From an uncultured Clostridia bacterium (GTDB taxonomy: Bacteria; Bacillota; Clostridia; Oscillospirales; Acutalibacteraceae): a stretch of DNA of 12,721 nt. Below the pieces are notes generated by a model, which saw only the letters and a program-made list of their open reading frames with translations, ran no database searches and was not told the DNA's origin. The position numbers were made by a program, and so were the translations under genes. Position 1 is the first letter of the stretch; the number at the start of each line of letters is the position of its first letter. This document shows positions 1-8,231 of this stretch, in pieces. The stretch lies in assembly GCA_945875045.1 (NCBI GenBank), contig CAMCIX010000014.1, positions 1 through 12,721 on the forward strand, written 5' to 3'.

Positions 1-46
1 AGATGTAGAGAGGTCTCGTGGGCTCGGAGATGTGTATAAGAGACAG
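1..46 (+). other. Illumina Nextera adapter remnant (non-genomic)
   Basis: Positions 13-46 match the Nextera read-2 transposase adapter, and 28-46 are the 19-base Tn5 mosaic end AGATGTGTATAAGAGACAG. Bases 1-4 (AGAT) match the end of the P7 primer, and 5-12 (GTAGAGAG) match the adapter form of i7 index N707, from memory of the published adapter set. This is library DNA left on the contig end. Genomic sequence starts at about 47. The stretch happens to be open in the frame of the large gene, so automatic gene callers can add about 30 false N-terminal residues. Confidence 0.97.
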
Positions 47-105
47 GATATACCCAAAGGCACCTTATTTGTGTTCCCCGCGGTATATCGGTTTTGTATT
101 TGTAT

Positions 106-113
106 AAGGAGAG
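106..113 (+). promoter_or_regulatory. Ribosome binding site fixing the start of the subtilase-Rhs gene
   Basis: AAGGAGAG lies 8 bases before the ATG at 122. The protein starting there begins with a textbook signal peptide (MLSKLSKKTA followed by a hydrophobic run), whereas the in-frame ATG at 32 lies inside adapter DNA. Only 75 genomic bases precede the start and no convincing promoter is seen in them; the promoter is probably off the contig. Confidence 0.85.
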
Positions 114-121
114 AAATCAAT

Positions 122-3100
122 ATGTTGAGCAAATTGTCAAAGAAAACCGCTGTTTTAATGATTATGGTCATTATCCTTGAACTTTTTGTTTGTGTTCCGG
201 TTTCTTCACAATCTGAAAATGTTGCCGATTCAGACAAGTATTCAGTTTCGGAAATAATTGTGAAATATAAGAACACTAATAGTAAATTATTAAAAAGCAC
301 TTTAAAAAATTCAAGCCAATACATAGTGAAAAAAACAATTGATTCTTCTAATATAGAAATAATTGATGTTTTATCGACTGATAAAATGAGTGCTGCAATC
401 GAGCTCTATGAAAGCGATCCAAATGTAGAATATGTAGTTCCAAATGACAAAATAAAGACATACAATTATTCGGAAGAGCCACTTTTTGAAAATCAATGGG
501 GACTTGGATACAACGGTGTCAACATTAATCAATACTATGAGTATGCAAACAGCGAAGATGTAATTGTCGGCGTGATGGATACAGGTATAGATATCAATCA
601 TCCCGATTTGGCAGAAAATATAATTCCTGGTGGATGGGATTTTGTCAATGACGATAGCACGGTATTTGATTCGCAGGAAAATCAGCATGGTACAAATGTT
701 ACAGGAATTATTACCGCTTCTATTAATAATATAGGAATTGCCGGAGTGGCTCCATCTGCTAAAATACTACCCTTAAAAGTTATCGAAGGTGAAACAGGAT
801 ACGTTTCAAATGTAATTGAAGCGATAGAATATGCAAAATCCAATGGTGTTAAAATCATAAACTGCAGTTGGGGAACTGATAATTTTAATCTTGCCTTAAA
901 GGACGCTATTAAAAAATCAGACATTCTTTTTGTATGTGCTACAGGAAATAGCGGAAACAATACAGAAACTTATCCTGCAGCTTTCGAATTGAATAACATT
1001 ATTTCTGTCGGGGCCTGTGATTTTTCGGGTAAAATTGCCTCATTCACGAATTCGCGTAATACGCTTGATCTTTATGCCCCAGGGGTAGATATATTAACTA
1101 CTGCTCCTGATAGCACATATACATCAGTCAGTGGAACTTCCTTTGCTGCAGCGTTCGTAACAGGTATTGCCGCCTTAACCATACAGACTGTTCCTTCCCT
1201 TACGGCAAGTGAAACGGCTGCCGTTTTATCGGAATGTGGTCGCGCTACAAACGAAAACGGAATCCGAATTGCGGATGTAGCCAAATCCATACGTCTTGCT
1301 TTGCCGTTTAGATTTACGAAAGACCTCGATAGCAGATTAACAAAAATAATGAATTCCGCAAATCTTTTGATCACACCGGATGTTGCGGATATTTTGACTA
1401 AACGCAATTACTATAATCAATTGACCGATGAAGAAAAAGACACAATAAACAGCTTCTTCGGAATGAGCAACAGTGATATGAACTTATGCTTTGATGCAGG
1501 GATTGATTTAACAGAATCAATAGCTGCTTTACTAACCGCGCAAAAAGCTTATATAACCGCAAGTCAAACCATTGCACTTTTAGAACACTATCAGGACAAC
1601 AGTGTATTTGACAGTGAGATTGATAATCTCTCAGAAATAATAAATAGAATTAAGATATCAGATTCCGAGAAAAATGAAATTATATCTTATATGCAAAACA
1701 ACCGTACTGTTGTAAAAATCGCAGGGGCATACATTTTTTCCAAAGTTACCGGATATCCGCTTTCCCAGGTTATCGGCACACCTGAGACTGTACTCTTGCC
1801 AAGTAATTCAGATTTAACAGGAGCAGAAAGAGAAACGCTTGCTCAAATCATTGAACAATATATGATTACCCCAACCGCGACAATCACTTATCTTGAAGAA
1901 AATAATTTGTCCGCATCTGATTTATCTGATAAACTTTATGAGTGGCAGAAAAACAACAATTTTTTTGTTTGTGGTAACAGCATATCCCCCTATGCTTTTC
2001 CCTCTTTAAGTTCATCCTTTTATGACAAGTATGAATTTAATACAAATGATTCTTGGTCGAATGGAAATGCAGTTATTGACAAAACTAACGGCATGTTAAG
2101 CTATACCTACCCGCTTTTATCGCTTGCAGGAAAAAACGGATTGGATTTAAACTTGGGATTGAGGTTTGATCCAGAAGTTGCCGATACAGTTAGCAACGTA
2201 AAATCCTCCGACTTACTTACTGTATCTTATACAGTAACCGAAAGCAGAACCTATTATTCTGCTGATTTATCGCAGAGACTTCCAGAGCTTGACTGCGAAT
2301 ATGTCTATATTAAAACAGATTGTTCAGAAGTTGAAAATTATATCGCACAGGACGGAATGTATTTTACCGATTTTATAGATACACAGGAGGTTCGCTATTA
2401 TAGAAACATCAGCGTTACTGCACAGTATGATATGTCCGATTATCAGGAAACAAATTCTTCAAATTATTATGACAGCCTTTATTCATTAGGTGTAGGTTGG
2501 ACATTAACATTTCCTTCTATTGAGAACATCGGGAATATAAAATATCTCCACCTCCCCGACGGCACAAAATACAAAATTAACACAGATAACACATTAGAAG
2601 GTTATCTGCTTTCCGACCTGTCTTTTCAGCCGGACAATTCTTTTCATACGGACAATTTGAGCTATTACTCTTTTATTGGCGGTCTGATTCTGCCGTCAGA
2701 TCCATTTGACGAGATTGTATCCGCATACTCATTATCCGAATTATCCGGCATAAAACATTTTTTTACCCAATCGGGTAGATACATAGGCTCGCGAGATTTG
2801 TATAATAATTCGATATTTGTCTATTATGATTCAGATGGTCGTATAGAAAGAATTGAAGATTCAACAAACAGAAAAATACAATTTAACTATCAGGAACTTG
2901 AAACAGTCAGAACGGTTGAAATTTCGGTTTCGAATAAAGACTCTAATGAAACCAAAAGCCTTTATACAATTACGCAGACAAAAAACGGTCAGCAAAAATT
3001 TGAACTGACCGGCATTGCAGACGGATCAAATCATAGTACTGTTTTTACCTATAATACCTATGATACGGATATAACACTCAATGAAACAATCGTTCCTGAT

Positions 3101-6100
3101 TCCGGTAAAAGTATATATATCAGTTCGGTGACCTCCCCAACCGGCGTAACAACAGAATTCACATATACACAGAAGCTAAAGAAATATGGCATCGCCGGAA
3201 CCGAGAAATACTTTGCTGTAACCGCGGCTGTAGATAAAATCGGAACAGCTGAGTATAACGCTGTTTCCTACCAAACGCCTAATCTCCGACTGTCACAATA
3301 TCCGTCCGGCACAGTATATCCCTATAACGATATCTCTGCAACCGATGTTTGCACATCAGAAAAGACAACAGATAATCTAAAGGAGAGCACCCTATACAAC
3401 AACAGCCGTATTCCATATAAAATACAAACATGGGACACATCCGAAAATATTTTGAAATCCGAACAGGAAATTGTGTCATTTGATTCTTATTATCAACCAA
3501 CTGAAATAAATGAAAAATCATATTCCGATGCAGGCATCTACTCCCTTGTGAAGACCGTATTACAGTGGGACTCCCTCGGCAATTGCCTTTCAAGAGAAGT
3601 GCGTTCAGGCAATCAGGACGGTTTAAGTGTCAATATTGATGAAAAAACCGTAACGGAATATTATTCTGATTCAAATATTCCATCTGTCAAAATTCAGTAC
3701 AGTTATAAAAAAGAGGGCGAATACTACGCTCAAAAAACCGTTAATTCAATCCTACCGTCATTAAGAAAGATAAGTAAGTCTGAAACCTACTCTTGTAACA
3801 TAAACGGCAACGAAACTACAAACGATAAGTTACTGTATTATTACGATTATCTTTATAATTCTTTCGGTCAATTGGTACAGAGCAAAACAACATATTCGAA
3901 GGATAATCAAGCATTGATGTCTTCAAATTCCGCAGTACGAATAAAGGATATTGTTTATGACGATAATTACGGAGTTTATCCTGTTCTAACAAAATCCTTC
4001 GGCAGATATAAGGATGTCGACGGAAACGACATTGACGGAATTAAAGACGCTGACGGTAATTTTCTTAAAGACGAAGACGGCAACCATAGTGCATCTCAAA
4101 CTGTATCAAGCTATAATATTCTCGGACAAATTCTTAGCTCACAGACATCAGACAATGTCAAAAAGGTTTATACTTATGATTCGGCAACAAACGAGCTTTC
4201 AAAAGTCGAATACTTTGACAGCAATACTAAACTCGGTGAAGAATCAACATTTACCGATTATGATAATAATACTGTTGTTACTGTCAGCTTTAACGGTGTT
4301 CATACTAAAACACAGTACAACAGCTTTGGAAACACCGTAAAAATCTACCGTCAAACACAAGCAAGTGTCGGCAGCGCAGTTCCCATATACGAGCTTCTTG
4401 AAAAAAACATTTATGACAGCTATCAAAGACTGATAGATACATATTCTCTGCGTACTTCCATATTAGAAGGCAGCGAAGATTTGACGAGTTCCGGCGTTCA
4501 ATATACAAAAACACATAACGAATACGATGAAATCGGAAGAATCATATCGATATCAACCACAGATGAAAATGGAGATACCGTTTCCTCCCCTGCTTACTAT
4601 GAATATGAGTCAGGCGTTCAATACGGTGAATCAAGCGAAAGCTATTCCACCATATCAAAAACTGTTTCCAGCGGAAACGCCGACAATGAAATATTTAAGA
4701 GCAAACAGTTTCTTGATTCTCATGGAAGAATAAGGTTGGAAGAATATTATAACGGAGCTACAAAAATATATACAAATCAATACACCTATTCCGATTTTGG
4801 TTACTTGTCCTCTGTGGATGGAGAAACCGTAAACTCACAAAGCAACGAAAACGAACCTACCGAAAACTCAACCACAGTGTCTCAAGGAGTCAATGTAAAT
4901 AATGACGGAACGTCAGCAGAAGTTACAACAACGCAAATCGCCGACGGATTAGGCCAAACGATACAATCCATAGACGGCAGCGGTCATATTACCTACTATC
5001 TTTACGATGACTTGGGAAGATTGATAAAAACAAAAACACCGGTTACAAAAATCGGTCAAACCGTTGTGTATAAGGAAGAAAAAACCTATTATGACACAAA
5101 CGGAAACGTATGCGAAGTAAAGGAACAAATAAACAATATTGGAGAAGCCGAAAAGTTCTCATCTAAAAAAATGAAGTATGATGCGTTCGGCAGAACGGTT
5201 CTTGTTTCTGTTAACGAAGATGACGAAGGCAGATGCAATCTTACGCAGTATTATTATGAAGGCAATAATACCTCTCCGTCAAGGGTATACTGCGGACAAG
5301 ACGTACCGCTAACAATACTCGGACTTGATAATATTGTCAATTCGGAGTATTATATAGACAAGACAAACAACCGTATTTTAGGAATTGAAAGCAATACTGA
5401 GCTAAATCGCTTTTTGGAAAAAATAGCTTCAGGCTACGGCACCGCAGCCGTATTAAGCAACGCGAATAGCGGCAATATTTCAACAGGCGATACCGTTCAA
5501 TTAACAATAAACGGTGAATGCAGGAATTTCAAGGCAGTTGTAACCGCAGATGTAACTTGTGACGGTTTAACTAATCTTTTAGATTTGGTACGTTTAAAAA
5601 AATATCTTTCGGGATTATCGCAATTTTCTGCTGAGCAACAATTAGCTGCAAGATTAGACAGCGACGAAACTGTGGGCGGTGCTGACCTCATTGTGATGAA
5701 AAAAATACTGCTCGGTAAGAAGGATGAATTACCGAATTTCTCATTGCCGGAATATACAGTTCAGAAATATCAATACGATTATCTTGGAAATTTAGTGCAA
5801 TATACCGACGCGCTCGGAAATTCGGATAGTTTTGAATATGATTATTATATTGGCAAACCAACCAAGAAGACATTGCGTAACGGAATAATCATTACTCTGG
5901 AATACGACGCGGCAGGAAATCTCGTCAGAACCGTTGGCAGCGAGGACGGAGCTTCACCGGTAGTTTATGAGTATGAATATGATCTACTCGGAAATGTTTT
6001 ATCGGCTTCAAATGCAGACGGGACGATAAAAGATACATATACCTACGATAATCTGAACCGCCTGATTGAAAGCGTCAGCACTCATAACGGTCTAATCACA

Positions 6101-8209
6101 CAAGTGGCATATTTATATACCGGAAAAGATTTAACCGCTATGACTACCTCGCGCTTTGAAATGTTGGGAAATGGCACAAAGGGTATGGGTACAACGGTTG
6201 CAAAGGAAGAATACACCTACAATGAAACCGGCGCTATTTCCGATAAAACAATTACCGCCTATTCCGGAAACTTTCTTAACGAAGCAGAGACATATAAAAT
6301 ATCATACGGTTACGGATATAATGCGGATAATAATTTAATTTACACGACAATATATTCAAACGGCGAGGACATTTCCTGCGGTCAATTTTCAACATACACT
6401 TATGATATGAGCGATCATATTACCAAGATCAGTACATCTATGGATCCCGGCAATACCTACAGAGTAACCATACGCGATGAGAGCTATCAGTACAGTTTGA
6501 GTGGAAATCTTATCGGGAAACAGACTTCTATTCTTCAAAATTTTGATGAAGAAATGGAGGATTATGTTACCAGAAATTACTTTGCAAATTATTCTTATAA
6601 TAACGCAGGAACTCTTATTGAGGAGGAATATGGTGAAACCGTAAACAACACGAACAGTCTCAGTTTGAAAAAGAGGTATAGTTACGATAGATTTGGGAAC
6701 AGAATATCAGAGGAAAAGACCAACTATGAAAATTCTCCGACCGTAACCAATATAACCTATACATACGATTTGGCAAACCGTATGCAAAGCAGAACAGAAA
6801 CGTCCTCAAATAATTCCTCACAGACCTGCTATACCTACGATTTATCCGGGAACTTGATTTCAACTCAAGAAACGCAGAATAACGGCGGAGTACAAAGCTC
6901 TGAAACCACTGTATATGCTTATGACACCATGAACCGCACCTCTTCAATCACTAAAAACGGTACGGTTACAAGCTTTGCGTATGATGAAAACAACCGTCGT
7001 ATCTCAAAGTCAAGCGGAACTCAATGCACATTATTTGTATGGAATAACGATCAGCTTCTTTTCGAAACGAATGCGGAAAATTACTCTCAAAACAATTATT
7101 ATATTTTCGGAATCGGCGGAGAAGCTGAAGGAATGCTTAAAAACGGCAAGCCTTATGCCAATACGCTCGATTTGACGGGCAACGTTGTAAATTCAACCAA
7201 TCTTACAACCCAGACCGAAACCGAGTCTAAGTACGATGCGTTCGGGAACATTACAGAAGGTCAAACCGTTTCTTCAATCGGATACAGCGGAGAATATTTG
7301 GACGCCGAAACAGGGCTTTATTACCTGACTGCCCGTTTTTATGATCCCGAAACAGGACGTTTTACGCAGGAGGACGATTGGCTGACAGAAGGTCCGAATC
7401 TGTATATTTACTGCCGAAATAATCCAGTTATGTATTCAGACCCGTCCGGGCATTGCAGTGCGATCGACCTTGTGTACTATAGACGCAGAGGTGATATGGC
7501 TAAACTTGAAAAGCTAAAGCGTATCATTGCAAACGGTGAATGTGATCCTAAATATCATTACGATCCAAGCAAGCCTGTTGATATTTTTATCAAACAAACT
7601 TATCCCATAACGGAAGATCAATATAATCAAATTAAAAACTCTATATTTAATAGAAAATTCAAAAATTTGTTTGGACTAAGCAAAAGTGGTTATAAAATGA
7701 ATCCGTCAACAACATCCGGTAGCATTCAATTATTTTCGAGCACTTATTATGATAAAGGCGGCTTTTTTAATTCTCCCGGTTGGCAAGGCATAACATATGT
7801 TTTTATCACTAATACTGTCGCTGTTTGGAAACTATATATAGAAACAATCAATTTTAGTGATACTCCGTTTATGAATACGCTCAGGCGTTTCTTTGAAAGT
7901 GATTTATATGAATATGCTTCTTTTGCTGTTGATGAATTAGTTCAAAGCTATACGGACATTCCTAATATCGGTAGCGGGTTTGGAGTATTATTCAATTGCA
8001 TAGATTCCATAGGAGAAGTGATCATAGATCCATTCAGTAGATATATTTCGGGTGCTATTTACGGAAAAGAGGATACAGAATCAGTATCGTTGCTATTTGC
8101 GGCATATGATTGGTATCACAAAAAATCTGTTTTCTCAAATAAATGGAAGACTACATATGTTAACTACGCATTTCCTTGGTCAAAAAACGTTGAATCATTT
8201 TTATTATAA
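122..8209 (+). CDS. Secreted subtilase-Rhs/YD-repeat polymorphic toxin with internal dockerin-like module
   Basis: This is a 2,695-residue predicted exported toxin. Seen in order: signal peptide (about 1-30); I9-like propeptide (about 41-112); S8 protease domain (about 123-355) with Asp153 in MDTGI, His189 in HGT, Asn276 in ATGNSG and Ser340 in SGTSFAA; a helical linker (about 360-640); an Rhs/YD shell starting near residue 651 with many YD..G-type repeats; a dockerin-like insert (1808-1871); the Rhs core (FYDPETGRF at 2406, DPSG at 2440-2443); and a C-terminal region (2444-2695). Known of the family: Rhs/WapA shells enclose a C-terminal toxin that is cleaved after the core and is neutralised by an adjacent immunity gene. 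Inferred: the subtilase may process this protein, a partner, or a target surface. The start at 122 is chosen by its RBS and signal peptide. Its C-terminus is far less GC-rich than the core, as expected for a swapped tip. The target of the toxin is unknown. Confidence 0.92.
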   Translation: MLSKLSKKTAVLMIMVIILELFVCVPVSSQSENVADSDKYSVSEIIVKYKNTNSKLLKSTLKNSSQYIVKKTIDSSNIEIIDVLSTDKMSAAIELYESDPNVEYVVPNDKIKTYNYSEEPLFENQWGLGYNGVNINQYYEYANSEDVIVGVMDTGIDINHPDLAENIIPGGWDFVNDDSTVFDSQENQHGTNVTGIITASINNIGIAGVAPSAKILPLKVIEGETGYVSNVIEAIEYAKSNGVKIINCSWGTDNFNLALKDAIKKSDILFVCATGNSGNNTETYPAAFELNNIISVGACDFSGKIASFTNSRNTLDLYAPGVDILTTAPDSTYTSVSGTSFAAAFVTGIAALTIQTVPSLTASETAAVLSECGRATNENGIRIADVAKSIRLALPFRFTKDLDSRLTKIMNSANLLITPDVADILTKRNYYNQLTDEEKDTINSFFGMSNSDMNLCFDAGIDLTESIAALLTAQKAYITASQTIALLEHYQDNSVFDSEIDNLSEIINRIKISDSEKNEIISYMQNNRTVVKIAGAYIFSKVTGYPLSQVIGTPETVLLPSNSDLTGAERETLAQIIEQYMITPTATITYLEENNLSASDLSDKLYEWQKNNNFFVCGNSISPYAFPSLSSSFYDKYEFNTNDSWSNGNAVIDKTNGMLSYTYPLLSLAGKNGLDLNLGLRFDPEVADTVSNVKSSDLLTVSYTVTESRTYYSADLSQRLPELDCEYVYIKTDCSEVENYIAQDGMYFTDFIDTQEVRYYRNISVTAQYDMSDYQETNSSNYYDSLYSLGVGWTLTFPSIENIGNIKYLHLPDGTKYKINTDNTLEGYLLSDLSFQPDNSFHTDNLSYYSFIGGLILPSDPFDEIVSAYSLSELSGIKHFFTQSGRYIGSRDLYNNSIFVYYDSDGRIERIEDSTNRKIQFNYQELETVRTVEISVSNKDSNETKSLYTITQTKNGQQKFELTGIADGSNHSTVFTYNTYDTDITLNETIVPDSGKSIYISSVTSPTGVTTEFTYTQKLKKYGIAGTEKYFAVTAAVDKIGTAEYNAVSYQTPNLRLSQYPSGTVYPYNDISATDVCTSEKTTDNLKESTLYNNSRIPYKIQTWDTSENILKSEQEIVSFDSYYQPTEINEKSYSDAGIYSLVKTVLQWDSLGNCLSREVRSGNQDGLSVNIDEKTVTEYYSDSNIPSVKIQYSYKKEGEYYAQKTVNSILPSLRKISKSETYSCNINGNETTNDKLLYYYDYLYNSFGQLVQSKTTYSKDNQALMSSNSAVRIKDIVYDDNYGVYPVLTKSFGRYKDVDGNDIDGIKDADGNFLKDEDGNHSASQTVSSYNILGQILSSQTSDNVKKVYTYDSATNELSKVEYFDSNTKLGEESTFTDYDNNTVVTVSFNGVHTKTQYNSFGNTVKIYRQTQASVGSAVPIYELLEKNIYDSYQRLIDTYSLRTSILEGSEDLTSSGVQYTKTHNEYDEIGRIISISTTDENGDTVSSPAYYEYESGVQYGESSESYSTISKTVSSGNADNEIFKSKQFLDSHGRIRLEEYYNGATKIYTNQYTYSDFGYLSSVDGETVNSQSNENEPTENSTTVSQGVNVNNDGTSAEVTTTQIADGLGQTIQSIDGSGHITYYLYDDLGRLIKTKTPVTKIGQTVVYKEEKTYYDTNGNVCEVKEQINNIGEAEKFSSKKMKYDAFGRTVLVSVNEDDEGRCNLTQYYYEGNNTSPSRVYCGQDVPLTILGLDNIVNSEYYIDKTNNRILGIESNTELNRFLEKIASGYGTAAVLSNANSGNISTGDTVQLTINGECRNFKAVVTADVTCDGLTNLLDLVRLKKYLSGLSQFSAEQQLAARLDSDETVGGADLIVMKKILLGKKDELPNFSLPEYTVQKYQYDYLGNLVQYTDALGNSDSFEYDYYIGKPTKKTLRNGIIITLEYDAAGNLVRTVGSEDGASPVVYEYEYDLLGNVLSASNADGTIKDTYTYDNLNRLIESVSTHNGLITQVAYLYTGKDLTAMTTSRFEMLGNGTKGMGTTVAKEEYTYNETGAISDKTITAYSGNFLNEAETYKISYGYGYNADNNLIYTTIYSNGEDISCGQFSTYTYDMSDHITKISTSMDPGNTYRVTIRDESYQYSLSGNLIGKQTSILQNFDEEMEDYVTRNYFANYSYNNAGTLIEEEYGETVNNTNSLSLKKRYSYDRFGNRISEEKTNYENSPTVTNITYTYDLANRMQSRTETSSNNSSQTCYTYDLSGNLISTQETQNNGGVQSSETTVYAYDTMNRTSSITKNGTVTSFAYDENNRRISKSSGTQCTLFVWNNDQLLFETNAENYSQNNYYIFGIGGEAEGMLKNGKPYANTLDLTGNVVNSTNLTTQTETESKYDAFGNITEGQTVSSIGYSGEYLDAETGLYYLTARFYDPETGRFTQEDDWLTEGPNLYIYCRNNPVMYSDPSGHCSAIDLVYYRRRGDMAKLEKLKRIIANGECDPKYHYDPSKPVDIFIKQTYPITEDQYNQIKNSIFNRKFKNLFGLSKSGYKMNPSTTSGSIQLFSSTYYDKGGFFNSPGWQGITYVFITNTVAVWKLYIETINFSDTPFMNTLRRFFESDLYEYASFAVDELVQSYTDIPNIGSGFGVLFNCIDSIGEVIIDPFSRYISGAIYGKEDTESVSLLFAAYDWYHKKSVFSNKWKTTYVNYAFPWSKNVESFLL
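488..1186 (+). other. Subtilisin-type (peptidase S8) protease domain with complete catalytic set
   Basis: Residues about 123-355 of the large protein. The Asp, His and Ser motifs of subtilases all occur in the right order and spacing: Asp153 (codon at 578), His189, Ser340, plus the oxyanion-hole Asn276. The preceding residues 41-112 resemble the I9/fervidolysin-type propeptide, ending in a typical SDPNVEYVVPN strand. Nothing essential is missing, so an active secreted serine protease is expected. Rhs proteins usually self-cleave with an aspartyl protease activity near DPxGxxx; a complete N-terminal subtilase is an additional, less usual module. Confidence 0.93.
4013..4087 (+). other. Asp/Gly-rich, possibly calcium-binding insert in the Rhs shell
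   Basis: Residues about 1298-1322 contain four DxDG-like units: DVDGND, DIDG, DADGN and DEDGN. Such D-x-D-G-N runs resemble EF-hand or thrombospondin-type-3 calcium loops and stand out from the surrounding YD repeats. Binding is inferred from the spacing of acidic residues only; no full EF-hand helix pair is visible. Confidence 0.4.
5543..5734 (+). other. Dockerin-like (type I) module embedded in the Rhs shell
   Basis: Residues about 1808-1871. The first half, DVTCDGLTNLLDLVRLKKYL, has acidic or polar residues at calcium-loop positions 1, 3, 5, 9 and 12 (D1810, T1812, D1814, N1818, D1821), followed by the LxxLKKYL helix typical of dockerins. The second half (AARLDSDETVGGADLIVMKK) matches the usual ARLDVNGDGxVNGAD pattern but its loop is two residues short. 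A short beta-rich stretch containing STGDTVQLTING precedes it, as in many clostridial beta-domain/dockerin pairs. YD repeats resume immediately after. No cohesin gene is in the window, so a cellulosome role is not supported; surface docking or a structural role is possible. Confidence 0.8.
7203..7568 (+). repeat. Rhs core recombination arm, copy 1 (in the main gene)
   Basis: Direct repeat of 9038-9403, offset 1,835 bp. By hand alignment there are 6 mismatches in 366 bp (at 7211, 7256, 7503, 7516, 7561, 7565), with an unbroken identical run from 7257 to 7502 (246 bp). It encodes the last part of the shell, the Rhs core through DPSG, and 38 further residues ending at KYHYD. Downstream of it the two copies are unrelated, so the end of the repeat marks the boundary of the exchangeable toxin tip. 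Confidence 0.97.
7565..8209 (+). other. Variable C-terminal toxin region of the main Rhs protein (unrecognised)
   Basis: Residues 2482-2695 (214 aa), starting where homology to the orphan copy ends. I do not recognise the family and see no nuclease, deaminase, ADP-ribosyltransferase or peptidase signature. It opens with a segment containing ITEDQYNQIKNSI, a helix type common at the start of Rhs tips. A glycine-rich stretch of moderate hydrophobicity follows around GSGFGVLFNCIDSIGEVIIDPF. The toxin role rests on position after the core and on the adjacent candidate immunity gene. A membrane-active toxin is conceivable because the neighbour is a membrane protein, but that is inference. Confidence 0.6.
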
Positions 8210-8218
8210 AAAACTATT

Positions 8219-8223
8219 AGGAG
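8219..8223 (+). promoter_or_regulatory. Ribosome binding site fixing the start of the membrane protein gene
   Basis: AGGAG lies 8 bases before the ATG at 8232 and 9 bases after the stop of the Rhs gene. The same frame is open back to 8052, but that extension overlaps the Rhs coding sequence by over 150 bases and has no membrane-protein character, so 8232 is the start. Confidence 0.85.
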
Positions 8224-8231
8224 TATTTTTT

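Noticed and set aside
32..121. In-frame upstream ATG that would extend the large protein by 30 residues
   Set aside because: The ATG is inside Nextera adapter sequence, and the ATG at 122 has a strong RBS and a signal peptide.
182..196. Possible lipoprotein cleavage site (LFVC, Cys24)
   Set aside because: The residue before Cys is Val rather than Gly, Ala or Ser, so it does not fit a lipobox; an ordinary signal peptidase I site after about residue 29 is more likely.
371..1407. Several minus-strand open frames opposite the subtilase region
   Set aside because: No RBS, no recognisable domain, and they lie opposite a clearly coding strand with conserved motifs; they are shadows.
8052..8231. 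Earlier in-frame start for the membrane protein
   Set aside because: It overlaps the Rhs gene by more than 150 bases, lacks an RBS, and the ATG at 8232 has AGGAG at proper distance.
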